Below, in pieces: positions 27,360 through 38,604 of a stretch of DNA of 64,000 nt. A program made the position numbers and the translations under genes. How positions within the stretch are numbered: the stretch's first letter is position 1; each line of letters begins with the position of its first letter. The stretch lies in assembly GCF_017983445.1 (NCBI RefSeq), contig NZ_JAGOBJ010000003.1, positions 1 through 64,000 of the forward strand, written 5' to 3'. The DNA is from Halomonas sp. GTDB lineage: Bacteria > Pseudomonadota > Gammaproteobacteria > Pseudomonadales > Halomonadaceae. The notes beneath the pieces were generated by a model, which searched no databases, was not told the DNA's origin, and worked only from the letters and a program-made list of their open reading frames with translations.

Positions 27360-29012
27360 ATGCCCGCACTGACGTCATTTAAGCTTACCCCTTGGCTGCC
27401 ATTGGCCACGATTGGCCTCAGCCTGGGTTATGCCGCAACCGTATTAACCCGCCTACCCTGGTGGACACTGTTTCTGATCGCAGCGGTCTGGATTGGTATT
27501 GGCTTCCAGCTAAATTGGGGTAAGCCGCTAAATGCCCGCTATCGCAGAATATGGCCCTGGTCACTGGTACCGCTCAGCCTGATAGGCGTGTACGTCTATT
27601 TGGCCGACAGCTTTGGCAACGTTGATTTAGGCGCGGTGTTCTTCCATTTGCAGGCTGGCATAGCCGAGCACGGCGGCGCTGGAAAAATGCTCTCCGCCAT
27701 CATGTATATCATCGTGATGGTGGGAATCTTATGGTCAGTAACCTGGCTTTCACGTCACGACCAACGCTGGCGCCTTGCTGAGCGGTATTTCGCAATTGTC
27801 TTACTGGCCGCCAACCCCTTGCTGTATGGCTTGGGGCAACGCAGCGTGGCGATTGTGGCAGATGACGGTGAGTGGCTTGATCGACGCTATATGCCGCCAC
27901 CCATGGCCGAGCAGCAGCATAAGCCGAACCTGTTGATCATGTATCTGGAAAGCCTTGAGCGTACTTATGGCAACGATATTTTTGATGATGCCTATGCGGA
28001 CCTGAATACTCTGGGTGAGCAAGGGCTGGTGTTTGAAGGCATCCGCCAGATGGAAAACACCGGCTGGACCATGGCGGGCATGATTGCCAGCCAGTGCGGC
28101 GTACCGCTAATGCCCGCGGGGCTTTTACACGATACTCAGTTTGAGCCGCTACAGCACGTGGTGCCCGGCGTTGACTGTCTGGGCGATATTCTAGCCGCCC
28201 ACGGCTATCGGCTGAGCTATCTGGGCGGTGCCAGCACCCAGTTCGCGGGTAAGGGGCTTTTCTATCGCGGCCATCAGTTTAATACCGTCAAAGGTAAAGA
28301 GGAGTTCGCGCCGGACCTTGAAGACCCTGAGTATATGAATAGCTGGGGGCTTTATGACGATACTCTTTACGATTTTACCGCTGATGAAATACGTCGCCTG
28401 GATGAAGAGGATAGCGGACCCTGGGCGGTGGTTAATCTTAACCTTGCCGGCCACGCGCCAAGCGGCTTCCCATCTCAGACATGCCTTGACCGACAGGGCG
28501 AATTCGACGGGCAGGATATCCTTTATTCGGTAGAGTGCTCGGCCAACGAGGCGCGGGTATTCATTGAGCAGCTACAGCAGGAAGGCTTATTGGACAATAC
28601 GCTGGTGGTCGTACTTAGTGACCACCTCACCATGCGGGTTTCCGTCTGGGATCAGCTGACGGCACTCGATCGTGACAATACGCTGATTATGCTGGGCGAT
28701 CATATCGAACCTCAACGCATTCGCCGTGACGCCACCATGCTGGATGTTTTCCCCACTATATTGGAGGCAATGGGCTTTGAGCTGAACGAACACCGTGCCG
28801 GGCTTGGGGCATCGCTAATCAGTGAAAAACCCACGCTGGTTGAAGTGCACGGTATCGAAATACTCAACGAGCGCCTGCGCCAGGAAACGGCGCTGCAGCA
28901 CCGCTTATGGGAAGGACTGGCCCCTCAGCGCCGTGAAGAAGAACCGCAACCCACGGTGCAGGTCACCGAAACGCCGGCCGACCAGGCCGGCGAGATCGGA
29001 ATCATTTATTGA
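27360..29012 (+). CDS. OpgB-like phosphoglycerol transferase (sulfatase/LTA-synthase fold)
   Basis: A 550-residue inner-membrane enzyme. Four or five hydrophobic segments fill residues 1-160, followed by a periplasmic alkaline-phosphatase-superfamily domain. The match to E. coli OpgB (MdoB) is clear in YLESLERTY (metal Glu197), GWTMAGMIASQCGVPL (probable nucleophile Thr237), CLGDILAAHGY, QFAGKGLFYRGH, NSWGLYDDTL and VVLSDHL. It lacks the long C-terminal part of OpgB (about 760 residues). OpgB transfers phosphoglycerol from phosphatidylglycerol to periplasmic glucans; here the location in an LPS core locus suggests core or glycan modification instead. AAGGGA precedes the ATG. The tail overlaps waaF by 11 bp. 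Confidence 0.82.
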   Translation: MPALTSFKLTPWLPLATIGLSLGYAATVLTRLPWWTLFLIAAVWIGIGFQLNWGKPLNARYRRIWPWSLVPLSLIGVYVYLADSFGNVDLGAVFFHLQAGIAEHGGAGKMLSAIMYIIVMVGILWSVTWLSRHDQRWRLAERYFAIVLLAANPLLYGLGQRSVAIVADDGEWLDRRYMPPPMAEQQHKPNLLIMYLESLERTYGNDIFDDAYADLNTLGEQGLVFEGIRQMENTGWTMAGMIASQCGVPLMPAGLLHDTQFEPLQHVVPGVDCLGDILAAHGYRLSYLGGASTQFAGKGLFYRGHQFNTVKGKEEFAPDLEDPEYMNSWGLYDDTLYDFTADEIRRLDEEDSGPWAVVNLNLAGHAPSGFPSQTCLDRQGEFDGQDILYSVECSANEARVFIEQLQQEGLLDNTLVVVLSDHLTMRVSVWDQLTALDRDNTLIMLGDHIEPQRIRRDATMLDVFPTILEAMGFELNEHRAGLGASLISEKPTLVEVHGIEILNERLRQETALQHRLWEGLAPQRREEEPQPTVQVTETPADQAGEIGIIY

Positions 29013-30045
29013 TGATACCGCTTTTGCGCTGCTGGTCAGCGCGCATTGCCTGATACACCTGCTCCACCGTCAGCTGGTTCAAGCAGTTGGTATGCCCCAA
29101 GGGGCAGGTGCGCTCAAAACACGGCGAGCAATAAAGCCCCAAATAATGAATCACCGCGTTATCGGTGAGCGGCGGCGTATAGGCCGGTGACGAGGAGCCG
29201 TAAAGTGCATGAATGCGCACGCCTACCGCTGCCGCCACATGCATCAGCCCTGAATCATTGGTCACCACCTGCGAGCAGTCAGCCAGTAGATCGACGGCAT
29301 CCGCCAGCTGGGTCTTGCCACACAGATTATGCGCGTGGGAAAGCCCGGCGATGATCGTCTCACCGGCGTCATGATCTTTCGGCCCACCCAGCACCCGCAC
29401 TTCAAAACCGTCGCCAATAAGCCGCTTGGCCAGGTCGTGAAAATAGGCCAACGGCCACTGCTTGGCAGGGCCGTACTCGGCCCCCGGCATCATGCCAATG
29501 GCCGGGCGCGACGACAATGTATGCGCCAAGCGCAGATTAACCAGGTTATCCCGATCAATGTTCAAGCGCGGCCTGGGAATAGCAAAGTCACCGCTTAGCG
29601 TTTCTTCTAGAGGTAAGCCCAGCGATACAAACCGCTTCACGGTCTGATCCAGCATCTTTTTATCGAGCTTACGGCGCTCCTTTAAAAGCCCGTAACGGTG
29701 CTCACCCAGAAACCCCACCCGCTCAGGAATCCGCGCCATAAACGGCACCAACGCGGCCTTCCAGGAACGCGGCAGCACTATGGCGCGGTCAAAGCGCCCG
29801 CGCAACTGGTTCGCCAATTCGCGCCGGTTGGTCAGGCCAAACTCGCCGTGGCCCACGCTCAACGGCAAGACTTCATCGACCTCCGGCATGCGCTCTAAAA
29901 TGGGCTGCGACCACGCTGGCGCAACTACGCCCAACGTGGCCCCGGGATGGCGTGCCTTAAGCGTCATGAACAGGCTTTGCGCCATGACCATATCGCCCAC
30001 CCACGAAGGGCCGACCACCAGCAGACGCTTGGCGGAATTAGCCAT
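29002..30045 (-). CDS. waaF: ADP-heptose:LPS heptosyltransferase II
   Basis: WaaF adds the second L-glycero-D-manno-heptose to the LPS inner core. The 347-residue GT9 protein matches WaaF closely: [68 protein letters not shown] and [17 protein letters not shown]. An added C-terminal segment with several cysteines ([18 protein letters not shown]) is typical of many non-enteric WaaF proteins. It overlaps hldD by 8 bp, so the two are cotranscribed, tying ADP-heptose supply to its use. Confidence 0.94.
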   Translation of the reverse strand: MANSAKRLLVVGPSWVGDMVMAQSLFMTLKARHPGATLGVVAPAWSQPILERMPEVDEVLPLSVGHGEFGLTNRRELANQLRGRFDRAIVLPRSWKAALVPFMARIPERVGFLGEHRYGLLKERRKLDKKMLDQTVKRFVSLGLPLEETLSGDFAIPRPRLNIDRDNLVNLRLAHTLSSRPAIGMMPGAEYGPAKQWPLAYFHDLAKRLIGDGFEVRVLGGPKDHDAGETIIAGLSHAHNLCGKTQLADAVDLLADCSQVVTNDSGLMHVAAAVGVRIHALYGSSSPAYTPPLTDNAVIHYLGLYCSPCFERTCPLGHTNCLNQLTVEQVYQAMRADQQRKSGIINK

Positions 30046-30994
30046 TCAGCCACTCCAGGTAGGCTTTAACGCCCTGGGCGACGGTTTTGAATTCCACATC
30101 ACAGCCTGAATCACGCAAATGGCTGATATCCGCGCGGGTATAACTCTGGTAGCGACCTTTCAACTCGTCAGGGAAGTCGATGTAGTCAATCTGGCCCTTG
30201 CCATAAAAGTCGATGACCGCTTCACCAATTGCTTTGAACGGCTCTGCCCGGCCAGTACCCAGGTTGAAAATACCCGATGCCTGCGGGTTGTCCAGAAACC
30301 ATAGATTCACGTCCACCACATCGCCTACGTAGACGAAATCACGGCTCTGCATGCCGGCCTCATAGCCGCCGTAAGCGCCAAAGAGCTTCAGGTTGTCGCC
30401 GTTACCGATTTGCAGGTGGTTGTGGTAGGCAACGCTTGCCATTTTACCCTTGTGCTGTTCACGCGGGCCGTACACATTGAAATAGCGAAACCCGACGACC
30501 TGGGTCGTCAGCTCGTTCCACCGCGAACGCACATGCTGATCAAACAGCAGTTTGGAGTAACCGTACACGTTGAGCGGCTTTTCATGCTCGGGGGCTTCTT
30601 TGAATATTTCGCTCCCGCCATAGGTGGCCGCCGACGACGCGTATAGAAAAGGGATGCCGAACTTCTCGCAGTAATTGAGCAGTACCTTGGAGTACTCGAA
30701 GTTGTTTTCCATCATGTAGTGGCCGTCCCACTCTGTAGTATCAGAACAGGCGCCTTCATGAAAAATCGCATCGATCCTGGGCAGGTCGGTCAATTCGCCG
30801 CGCAACGCCGCCTTCACCCTGGCAAGAAAGTCATCTTTATCCAGATAGTCGGCTAGCGTGCAGTCGGCCAGATTGACAAATTTAGTGCCATCACGCAAGT
30901 CATCCACCACCATGACATCGTCACGACCGCGTGCATTCAGTGCTTTGACAATATTGGCACCGATAAAACCGGCCCCGCCTGTTACAACGATCAT
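30038..30994 (-). CDS. hldD: ADP-L-glycero-D-manno-heptose-6-epimerase
   Basis: HldD inverts C6 of ADP-D-glycero-D-manno-heptose, the last step in making the heptose donor. This short-chain dehydrogenase-type NADP enzyme has 318 residues. It has the N-terminal [17 protein letters not shown] dinucleotide fold, [25 protein letters not shown] and the catalytic YGYSKLLFD (YxxxK), with an upstream ASSAATYGG Ser/Thr motif and [15 protein letters not shown]. Precedes waaF in the same transcript, divergent from glyQ. Confidence 0.97.
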   Translation of the reverse strand: MIVVTGGAGFIGANIVKALNARGRDDVMVVDDLRDGTKFVNLADCTLADYLDKDDFLARVKAALRGELTDLPRIDAIFHEGACSDTTEWDGHYMMENNFEYSKVLLNYCEKFGIPFLYASSAATYGGSEIFKEAPEHEKPLNVYGYSKLLFDQHVRSRWNELTTQVVGFRYFNVYGPREQHKGKMASVAYHNHLQIGNGDNLKLFGAYGGYEAGMQSRDFVYVGDVVDVNLWFLDNPQASGIFNLGTGRAEPFKAIGEAVIDFYGKGQIDYIDFPDELKGRYQSYTRADISHLRDSGCDVEFKTVAQGVKAYLEWLNG

Positions 30995-31031
30995 CTCGCT
31001 CTCCTTACCTAAAGCGGTTGTGTTGGCTTAC

Positions 31032-31079
31032 GTGCCTATTTGCTTATGTACCTATTAGCCTGGGTGCCTATAACCCATC
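31032..31079. repeat. 16-bp periodic repeat between hldD and glyQ
   Basis: GTGCCTAT (31032), GTACCTAT (31048) and GTGCCTAT (31064) recur at an exact 16-bp period. The rest of each unit is more diverged, and a weaker partial unit precedes the first. It lies in the 142-bp divergent gap between hldD and glyQ, where promoters of both genes should be. It could be a decayed minisatellite or an array of binding sites. Confidence 0.6.
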
Positions 31080-31136
31080 TGCTTGGGATTGTATACTTGA
31101 CGGCTTATGAATTCATGGCCAACGGTGCTTTCTGCG

Positions 31137-32096
31137 ATGAGTGTCTCGACAAACCAATCGACGCCTGATGCGTCGACCTTTCAAGGCTTGATCCTTGCTC
31201 TGCAACAGTACTGGGCAGAACAGGGCTGCGTCATTCTCCAACCACTTGATATGGAAGTTGGCGCGGGTACTTTTCACCCCGCCACGTTCCTGCGAGCCAT
31301 TGGTCCGGAAACCTGGAATGCGGCTTATGTTCAGCCTTCCCGCCGTCCGACCGATGGCCGTTACGGGGAAAACCCCAACCGCTTACAGCACTACTACCAG
31401 TTTCAGGTGGTAATGAAGCCTTCGCCGAGCAACCTGCAGGATTTATACCTCGGCTCGCTCAAGCGTTTAGGCCTGGATCCTTTGATCCACGACGTGCGCT
31501 TTGTGGAAGATAACTGGGAGTCCCCTACTTTGGGCGCCTGGGGCCTTGGCTGGGAAGTATGGCTCAACGGCATGGAAGTTACCCAGTTCACCTACTTCCA
31601 GCAGGCGGGCGGCATCGAGTGCTACCCCGTGACCGGTGAGCTCACGTATGGCCTTGAGCGTATTGCCATGTACCTGCAAAACGTCGACAGCGTCTACGAC
31701 CTGATCTGGGCCATTGCCCCGGACGGCAGCAAAGTAACTTACGGCGATGTGTATCTGCAAAATGAACGTGAGCAGTCCGCCTACAACTTTGAGCACGCCG
31801 ACGTTGACCATCTTTTTGCCGCCTTCGATCACCAGGAAAGCGAATGCAGCAAGCTGCTGGACGCCCGCCTACCGCTGCCCGCTTATGAGCAGGTATTGAA
31901 AGCCTCGCATACGTTTAATCTGCTGGACGCCCGCCACGCGATTTCCGTGACGGAACGCCAGCGTTTTATTCTACGCGTGCGCACCATGGCGCGAGACGTC
32001 GCCACTGCCTACTTTGAGTCACGCAAAGCCGAAGGTTTCCCCATGGCCCCGGAGGCCCTTCGCCGCGAACTACTCGCCGACCAGGGAGACGTATAA
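31137..32096 (+). CDS. glyQ: Glycine--tRNA ligase alpha subunit
   Basis: The alpha chain of the alpha2beta2 bacterial glycyl-tRNA synthetase, carrying the class II catalytic core. The protein has 319 residues from the ATG at 31137; an ATG at 31107 adds 10. Motifs are [71 protein letters not shown] and [24 protein letters not shown]. The stop codon is immediately followed by the glyS ATG, so the subunits are coupled. Confidence 0.97.
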   Translation: MSVSTNQSTPDASTFQGLILALQQYWAEQGCVILQPLDMEVGAGTFHPATFLRAIGPETWNAAYVQPSRRPTDGRYGENPNRLQHYYQFQVVMKPSPSNLQDLYLGSLKRLGLDPLIHDVRFVEDNWESPTLGAWGLGWEVWLNGMEVTQFTYFQQAGGIECYPVTGELTYGLERIAMYLQNVDSVYDLIWAIAPDGSKVTYGDVYLQNEREQSAYNFEHADVDHLFAAFDHQESECSKLLDARLPLPAYEQVLKASHTFNLLDARHAISVTERQRFILRVRTMARDVATAYFESRKAEGFPMAPEALRRELLADQGDV

Positions 32097-34163
32097 ATGG
32101 CTGTTGATACGCTTTTATTAGAACTAGGTGCCGAAGAATTACCGCCGACGGCGCTGGATGCGCTCTCCGATGCGTTCGCCGCGGGGATTGAAAAAGGCCT
32201 TCAGGAAGCTGAAATTCCTTTTCAGAATGTCAAAGCCTATGCGACCCCCCGCCGCCTGGCAGTACAGGTTAGCGAACTTGCCGACAAGCAGCCCGATCGT
32301 GAAGTAGAGCGGCGAGGTCCGGCACTGGCGGCCGCCGTTAAAGACGGCGTACCCACCAAAGCCGCCGAAGGCTTCGCACGCTCCTGTGGCGTTAGCGTGG
32401 ACGAGCTGATCCATCTGGAAACCGACAAGGGCACCTGGCTTGGCTTCCGTGAACAGCAGCAAGGCGAAAGCATTCAGGCGCTTCTGCCCGAAATTCTGCG
32501 TAAAGCTGTTCAGGGTCTACCTGTGCCCAAAAACATGCGTTGGGGGGCGTCTCGCATTGAGTTCTCCCGCCCAGTGCATTGGCTGGTTGCCCTGTATGGC
32601 AGCGATGTTATCGCCACAGAAGCGTTAGGCCTTCAGGCGAGCTGTACGACTTACGGTCACCGCTTCCATGCCCCTGATGCGATTCAGCTCAAGCATGCCG
32701 ATGAGTACCTTGCCACGCTTGAGAATGCCTATGTGCTGGCTGATCGTGAGCAGCGCCGTGAGCGTATTCGTGAACAGGTGCTGTCCGAAGCCGAAGTGCA
32801 GGAAGCCAACGCGGTCATCGACGAAGCCCTGCTGGTCGAAGTCAGCGGTTTGGTGGAGTGGCCGGTAGCCCTTACCGGTAGCTTTGACGAGCGCTTTTTG
32901 GATGTGCCGGCGGAGTGTCTGATCTCCTCCATGAAGGCCAACCAGAAGTACTTCCACCTGCTGGATGACCAGGGCAAGCTCAAGCCGCTGTTTATCACTA
33001 TCTCCAATATTGGTAGTGCCGACCCGCAGCAGGTGATTTCGGGTAACGAGAAAGTCATTCGCCCACGCTTGGCTGATGCCGCCTTTTTCTACGATACCGA
33101 CCGCAAGCAGAGCCTTGCCTCGCGGATTCCGCAGCTTGAAAGCGTGGTATTTCAGCAGCAGCTAGGCACCCTGGCCGACAAGGCTCGCCGCACCACCGCA
33201 ATTGCCACCTTTATCGCGCAAAAAATTAACGGCGATGTGGCTAACGCTCAGCGTGCCGTAGCGCTTGCCAAGTGTGACCTGGTCACCGAGATGGTGCTCG
33301 AATTTCCTGAGCTTCAGGGCATCATGGGCCGCTACTACGCCGAGCAGGACGGCGAGCCTGCTGACGTTGCTCAAGCGATTGAAGAGCAGTACCTGCCCCG
33401 CTTTGCCACCGACGCCATTCCGCAAAGCCTTACTGGGCAAACCCTGGCGCTGGCGGATCGCCTGGATACGCTGGTAGGCATCTTCGGTATTGGCCAGCGC
33501 CCGACCGGTGCTAAAGACCCCTTCGCACTGCGGCGCGCCGCTATCGGCGTGCTTAACATTCTGATCAAGGGTGAACTGGCTCTTGATCTGCGTGAGCTGT
33601 TAAACGCCGCCGCGCAGCAGCATCAGGGCCTGCCTAAGGCTGAAGGTCTGGTTGATGATGTGCTTACCTATATGCTCGACCGTTTCCGCGCCTGGGGGCA
33701 GGAAGAAGGCATCAGTGCAGAAATGTACCTGGCTGTGCGTGCCCGCCCGGTGACCAATCCGCTCGACTTCGCCCGCCGTCTGCGTGCAGTGAAAGCCTTC
33801 GCCCAGCGTGAAGAAGCCACCGCGTTAGCCGCCGCCAACAAGCGGGTGTCTAACATTCTGAGCAAACAGGGGCATAACGACAGCCTTGAAGTTGATGCTA
33901 GCCTTCTGCAAGAGGAAGCCGAGCAGGAATTGTTTAAAGCCGTTACCAGCTGCCAAGAGCAGGTAGCGCCGCTGTTTGCTACAGGCGATTACCCGCTGGC
34001 GCTTGATGTGCTGGCGACGCTGCGCGAACCTGTAGATGCCTTCTTTGATCAGGTAATGGTCATGGCTGATGATGAGGCCGTGCGTAACAATCGTTTGGCG
34101 CTGCTGGCAGGTCTCCAAGCGCTCTTCCTGGCCGTAGCCGATATTTCCCTACTTCCCCAGTAA
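32097..34163 (+). CDS. glyS: Glycine--tRNA ligase beta subunit
   Basis: The beta chain of glycyl-tRNA synthetase, needed for tRNA binding and aminoacylation. At 688 residues it matches the usual length (689 in E. coli). Recognisable segments are LLLELGAEELPP at the start, YATPRRLAVQV, RWGASRIEFSRPVHWLVALYG, EVSGLVEWPVALTGSFDERFLDVPAECLISSMKANQKYF and a C-terminal anticodon-binding domain (about 560-688). GGGAG lies 9 nt before the ATG, inside the end of glyQ. Followed by a hairpin terminator. Confidence 0.97.
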   Translation: MAVDTLLLELGAEELPPTALDALSDAFAAGIEKGLQEAEIPFQNVKAYATPRRLAVQVSELADKQPDREVERRGPALAAAVKDGVPTKAAEGFARSCGVSVDELIHLETDKGTWLGFREQQQGESIQALLPEILRKAVQGLPVPKNMRWGASRIEFSRPVHWLVALYGSDVIATEALGLQASCTTYGHRFHAPDAIQLKHADEYLATLENAYVLADREQRRERIREQVLSEAEVQEANAVIDEALLVEVSGLVEWPVALTGSFDERFLDVPAECLISSMKANQKYFHLLDDQGKLKPLFITISNIGSADPQQVISGNEKVIRPRLADAAFFYDTDRKQSLASRIPQLESVVFQQQLGTLADKARRTTAIATFIAQKINGDVANAQRAVALAKCDLVTEMVLEFPELQGIMGRYYAEQDGEPADVAQAIEEQYLPRFATDAIPQSLTGQTLALADRLDTLVGIFGIGQRPTGAKDPFALRRAAIGVLNILIKGELALDLRELLNAAAQQHQGLPKAEGLVDDVLTYMLDRFRAWGQEEGISAEMYLAVRARPVTNPLDFARRLRAVKAFAQREEATALAAANKRVSNILSKQGHNDSLEVDASLLQEEAEQELFKAVTSCQEQVAPLFATGDYPLALDVLATLREPVDAFFDQVMVMADDEAVRNNRLALLAGLQALFLAVADISLLPQ

Positions 34164-34179
34164 CTTCCTTCCCGCCTAG

Positions 34180-34219
34180 CTTTTACCGGTGGCGTAGAGC
34201 CGCCGGTAAAAGCCATTTT
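34180..34219 (+). terminator. Terminator after glyS
   Basis: CTTTTACCGGTGGC (34180-34193), loop gtaga and GCCGCCGGTAAAAG (34199-34212) form a 14-bp stem with one G-T pair, 17 nt after the glyS stop. The T tract is short (CCATTTT), so termination may be modest. The rest of 34220-34506 is A+T-rich, holds a parS site (34376) and no gene. Confidence 0.7.
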
Positions 34220-34375
34220 CTACCCGCCCGTTTAGCTATTAGCGTTTTATTGACGATGCTAATAATGCCAGTGATGTCTAAACTTATATAAGCCTACCTA
34301 TGTATCGAAACCAGTGTCTTAACAGCATTGGATTTCACGATCCTTTTTCGAAAAACTTATCGTATTGCTTCGCAT

Positions 34376-34391
34376 TGTTTCACGTGAAACA
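34376..34391. promoter_or_regulatory. parS site 1 (ParB-binding)
   Basis: TGTTTCACGTGAAACA is the perfect 16-bp palindrome bound by chromosomal ParB. It lies upstream of the kinase gene, about 8 kb from oriC. First of four identical copies within 4.9 kb. Confidence 0.95.
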
Positions 34392-34506
34392 AAGTGAAAA
34401 AATAATCGATTTTTAGTAAAATAAAATACTTAATGTATTAAAGTCGTCTTTTAGTACAGCAGATAAGCCAATCAATGCCGGAGCCTAAGCTCCTTGGAGA
34501 TGCCCT

Positions 34507-35295
34507 GTGTACGATCTCTTTTTATTGGACTCGTTTCCCCAGCAGCAGGCGAGCATGGCATCCCATACGCTTAATGGCGAAAAGGTATGGCTGAAACGCG
34601 CCGCCAAACGTAACTCGAAGCTTGCCTATACCCCGTTAAAACTATTGGCTGTGTGGTGTAATCTTGATGTATTAAAACCAGTGCCAAATTTAGGCGGTGA
34701 ACAAAGTATCCTGGTCGAATCGGCGCGGATTAAAACGTTGAGCAATGCGGGTATCGCGGTTCCTACAATACTGGCAGAGCATCCTCGCGCCCTTCTACTC
34801 GCGGATGCAGGATCTTCAGATCAACCAGCTATAACGCTGCTTGATAAGCTTCAAAAAGCGCGGAGTGTCGATGAAGTCGACCGGACGCTCACGCAAAGCA
34901 TACAGGCGTTGAACGCCGTGCATGCCCGCGACTGTTATCTTAGCGAAGCATTTGCTCGCAATATTCTGGTTACCCAGGATAAGACAGTTTTTATCGACTT
35001 TGAGACCGATCCAGGCAAAGTACATAGTCCTATCAACTGTATGGTGCGCGACTGGTTTTGCTTTATTTTTTCTCTGTATGGCAAACTATATAAATCGCCC
35101 ATGCAGGTTGAACGCTTATCGCCTGCATTAATAGATGGGTTACATAACGCCCGCCAGGAAGTCCAGGATCAGTTCAAAAACACGCTGTCTAAACTTCTCC
35201 GCCTGCAAAAGATCCCCTTTAAGTATCTGGGTAGCGATGGACGCAAGATTAGCGCTACTTTGCAGGCGCTGGCGGTGCTTAATCAGCGTCTCTAG
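34507..35295 (+). CDS. Kinase-fold protein of unassigned function (upstream of gmhB)
   Basis: A 262-residue protein starting at GTG 34507 with GGAG about 8 nt upstream. The C-terminal half has a catalytic-loop-like LSEAFARNILVTQDKTVFIDFETDP: an Asn-Ile-Leu as in HxDxxxxN kinases, then Asp-Phe in place of DFG. The canonical catalytic His-x-Asp appears shifted or missing (AVHARDCYLSE precedes it). The N-terminal half has a plausible nucleotide lysine (KVWLKRAAKRNSKL). This places it near the WaaP/Kdo-kinase or BUD32-like families, but no orthologue is recognised. It sits 11 bp upstream of gmhB, so a role in LPS core phosphorylation is the best inference. Confidence 0.65.
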   Translation: MYDLFLLDSFPQQQASMASHTLNGEKVWLKRAAKRNSKLAYTPLKLLAVWCNLDVLKPVPNLGGEQSILVESARIKTLSNAGIAVPTILAEHPRALLLADAGSSDQPAITLLDKLQKARSVDEVDRTLTQSIQALNAVHARDCYLSEAFARNILVTQDKTVFIDFETDPGKVHSPINCMVRDWFCFIFSLYGKLYKSPMQVERLSPALIDGLHNARQEVQDQFKNTLSKLLRLQKIPFKYLGSDGRKISATLQALAVLNQRL

Positions 35296-35306
35296 TTGGA
35301 AACATA

Positions 35307-35879
35307 ATGTCTATTTCTCCTCAGCAACTGGTTATCCTGGATCGCGATGGCGTCATCAATCAGGATTCAGATGCGTATATTAAATCCCTTGAAGAGTGGC
35401 AGCCCTACCCTTCAGCAATTGATGCTATAGGTAAACTCTCCCAAGCTGGGTTTACCGTCGCGGTGGCAACTAACCAGTCTGGTATTGCCCGGGGTTACTA
35501 TGATGAAAAAGTCCTCAATGAAATGCATACCCGCCTGAATCAGCTTGTTAAAGCAGCGGGTGGCCGCATTGCGCATATCGCTTACTGCCCACATGGCCCG
35601 GAGGATGGCTGTCATTGCCGTAAGCCCCTGCCCGGCTTATTGCATGATATTCAGCGCGAGCTTGGTCTCAAGAGTTTAGTGGGTAGCTGGATGGTGGGTG
35701 ATAGTTTGCGCGATTTACAGGCAGGCGAGGCTTGTGGCTGTCAGCCGGTATTGGTAAGAACTGGCAAGGGAGAGAAAACGTTAGCGAAGAAGATTGGCCT
35801 GGAAGGCGCACGAATTAATGCCGATCTTGCGGAGTTTGTCGAGTGGCTGTTAACTAATCATTCTCCGCTGCAGAAGTAA
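35307..35879 (+). CDS. gmhB: D-glycero-beta-D-manno-heptose-1,7-bisphosphate 7-phosphatase
   Basis: GmhB removes the 7-phosphate of heptose-1,7-bisphosphate between the two HldE reactions. It is a HAD-superfamily protein of 190 residues with the nucleophile motif VILDRDGVINQDS, the VATNQSGIARGYY motif II, the zinc-binding CPHGPEDGCHCRKP loop characteristic of GmhB, and GSWMVGDSLRDLQAGEACG for Mg binding. Adjacent to the kinase-like gene on the same strand and followed by a bidirectional terminator. Functionally it belongs with hldE and hldD, 14 kb and 5 kb away. Confidence 0.95.
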   Translation: MSISPQQLVILDRDGVINQDSDAYIKSLEEWQPYPSAIDAIGKLSQAGFTVAVATNQSGIARGYYDEKVLNEMHTRLNQLVKAAGGRIAHIAYCPHGPEDGCHCRKPLPGLLHDIQRELGLKSLVGSWMVGDSLRDLQAGEACGCQPVLVRTGKGEKTLAKKIGLEGARINADLAEFVEWLLTNHSPLQK

Positions 35880-35913
35880 TTATTCATCATCAGGCTATTT
35901 ATTAGCAGCTTAC

Positions 35914-35922
35914 TTATCCACA
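35914..35922 (+). promoter_or_regulatory. DnaA box outside oriC (gmhB-gyrB gap)
   Basis: TTATCCACA matches the consensus DnaA 9-mer exactly, in the A+T-rich gap between the convergent gmhB and gyrB genes, 6.6 kb from the dnaA-rpmH origin region. An isolated box may titrate DnaA or be a chance match. Confidence 0.55.
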
Positions 35923-35971
35923 ACCTGTTTCTATAAAGCTTTCATTTTTATTATAAAAAAATTTCTATTAA

Positions 35972-36006
35972 AAAATGCCGCCGGTTTTAAAAACCGGCGG
36001 CATTTT
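35972..36006. terminator. Bidirectional terminator between gmhB and gyrB
   Basis: AAAATGCCGCCGGTTTT and its inverted copy AAAACCGGCGGCATTTT form a very stable stem with A/T runs on both sides, so it can stop transcription from gmhB (plus) and gyrB (minus). The rest of 35880-36144 holds a DnaA box and parS site 2. Confidence 0.9.
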
Positions 36007-36090
36007 CATTTTTAGCTATATCTTCAGTACTACGTTAATTTTCTCGTACTGTTATACAATTCTCAGATAAGGGTCTAGCGAGTTAAAACA

Positions 36091-36106
36091 TGTTTCACGT
36101 GAAACA
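36091..36106. promoter_or_regulatory. parS site 2 (ParB-binding)
   Basis: A second exact TGTTTCACGTGAAACA, 39 bp beyond the 3' end of gyrB. Confidence 0.95.
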
Positions 36107-36144
36107 TTTAACTGAAGGCCTGCATCCTATTTTCAGCACTGAGA

Positions 36145-38604
<2,460 letters not shown>

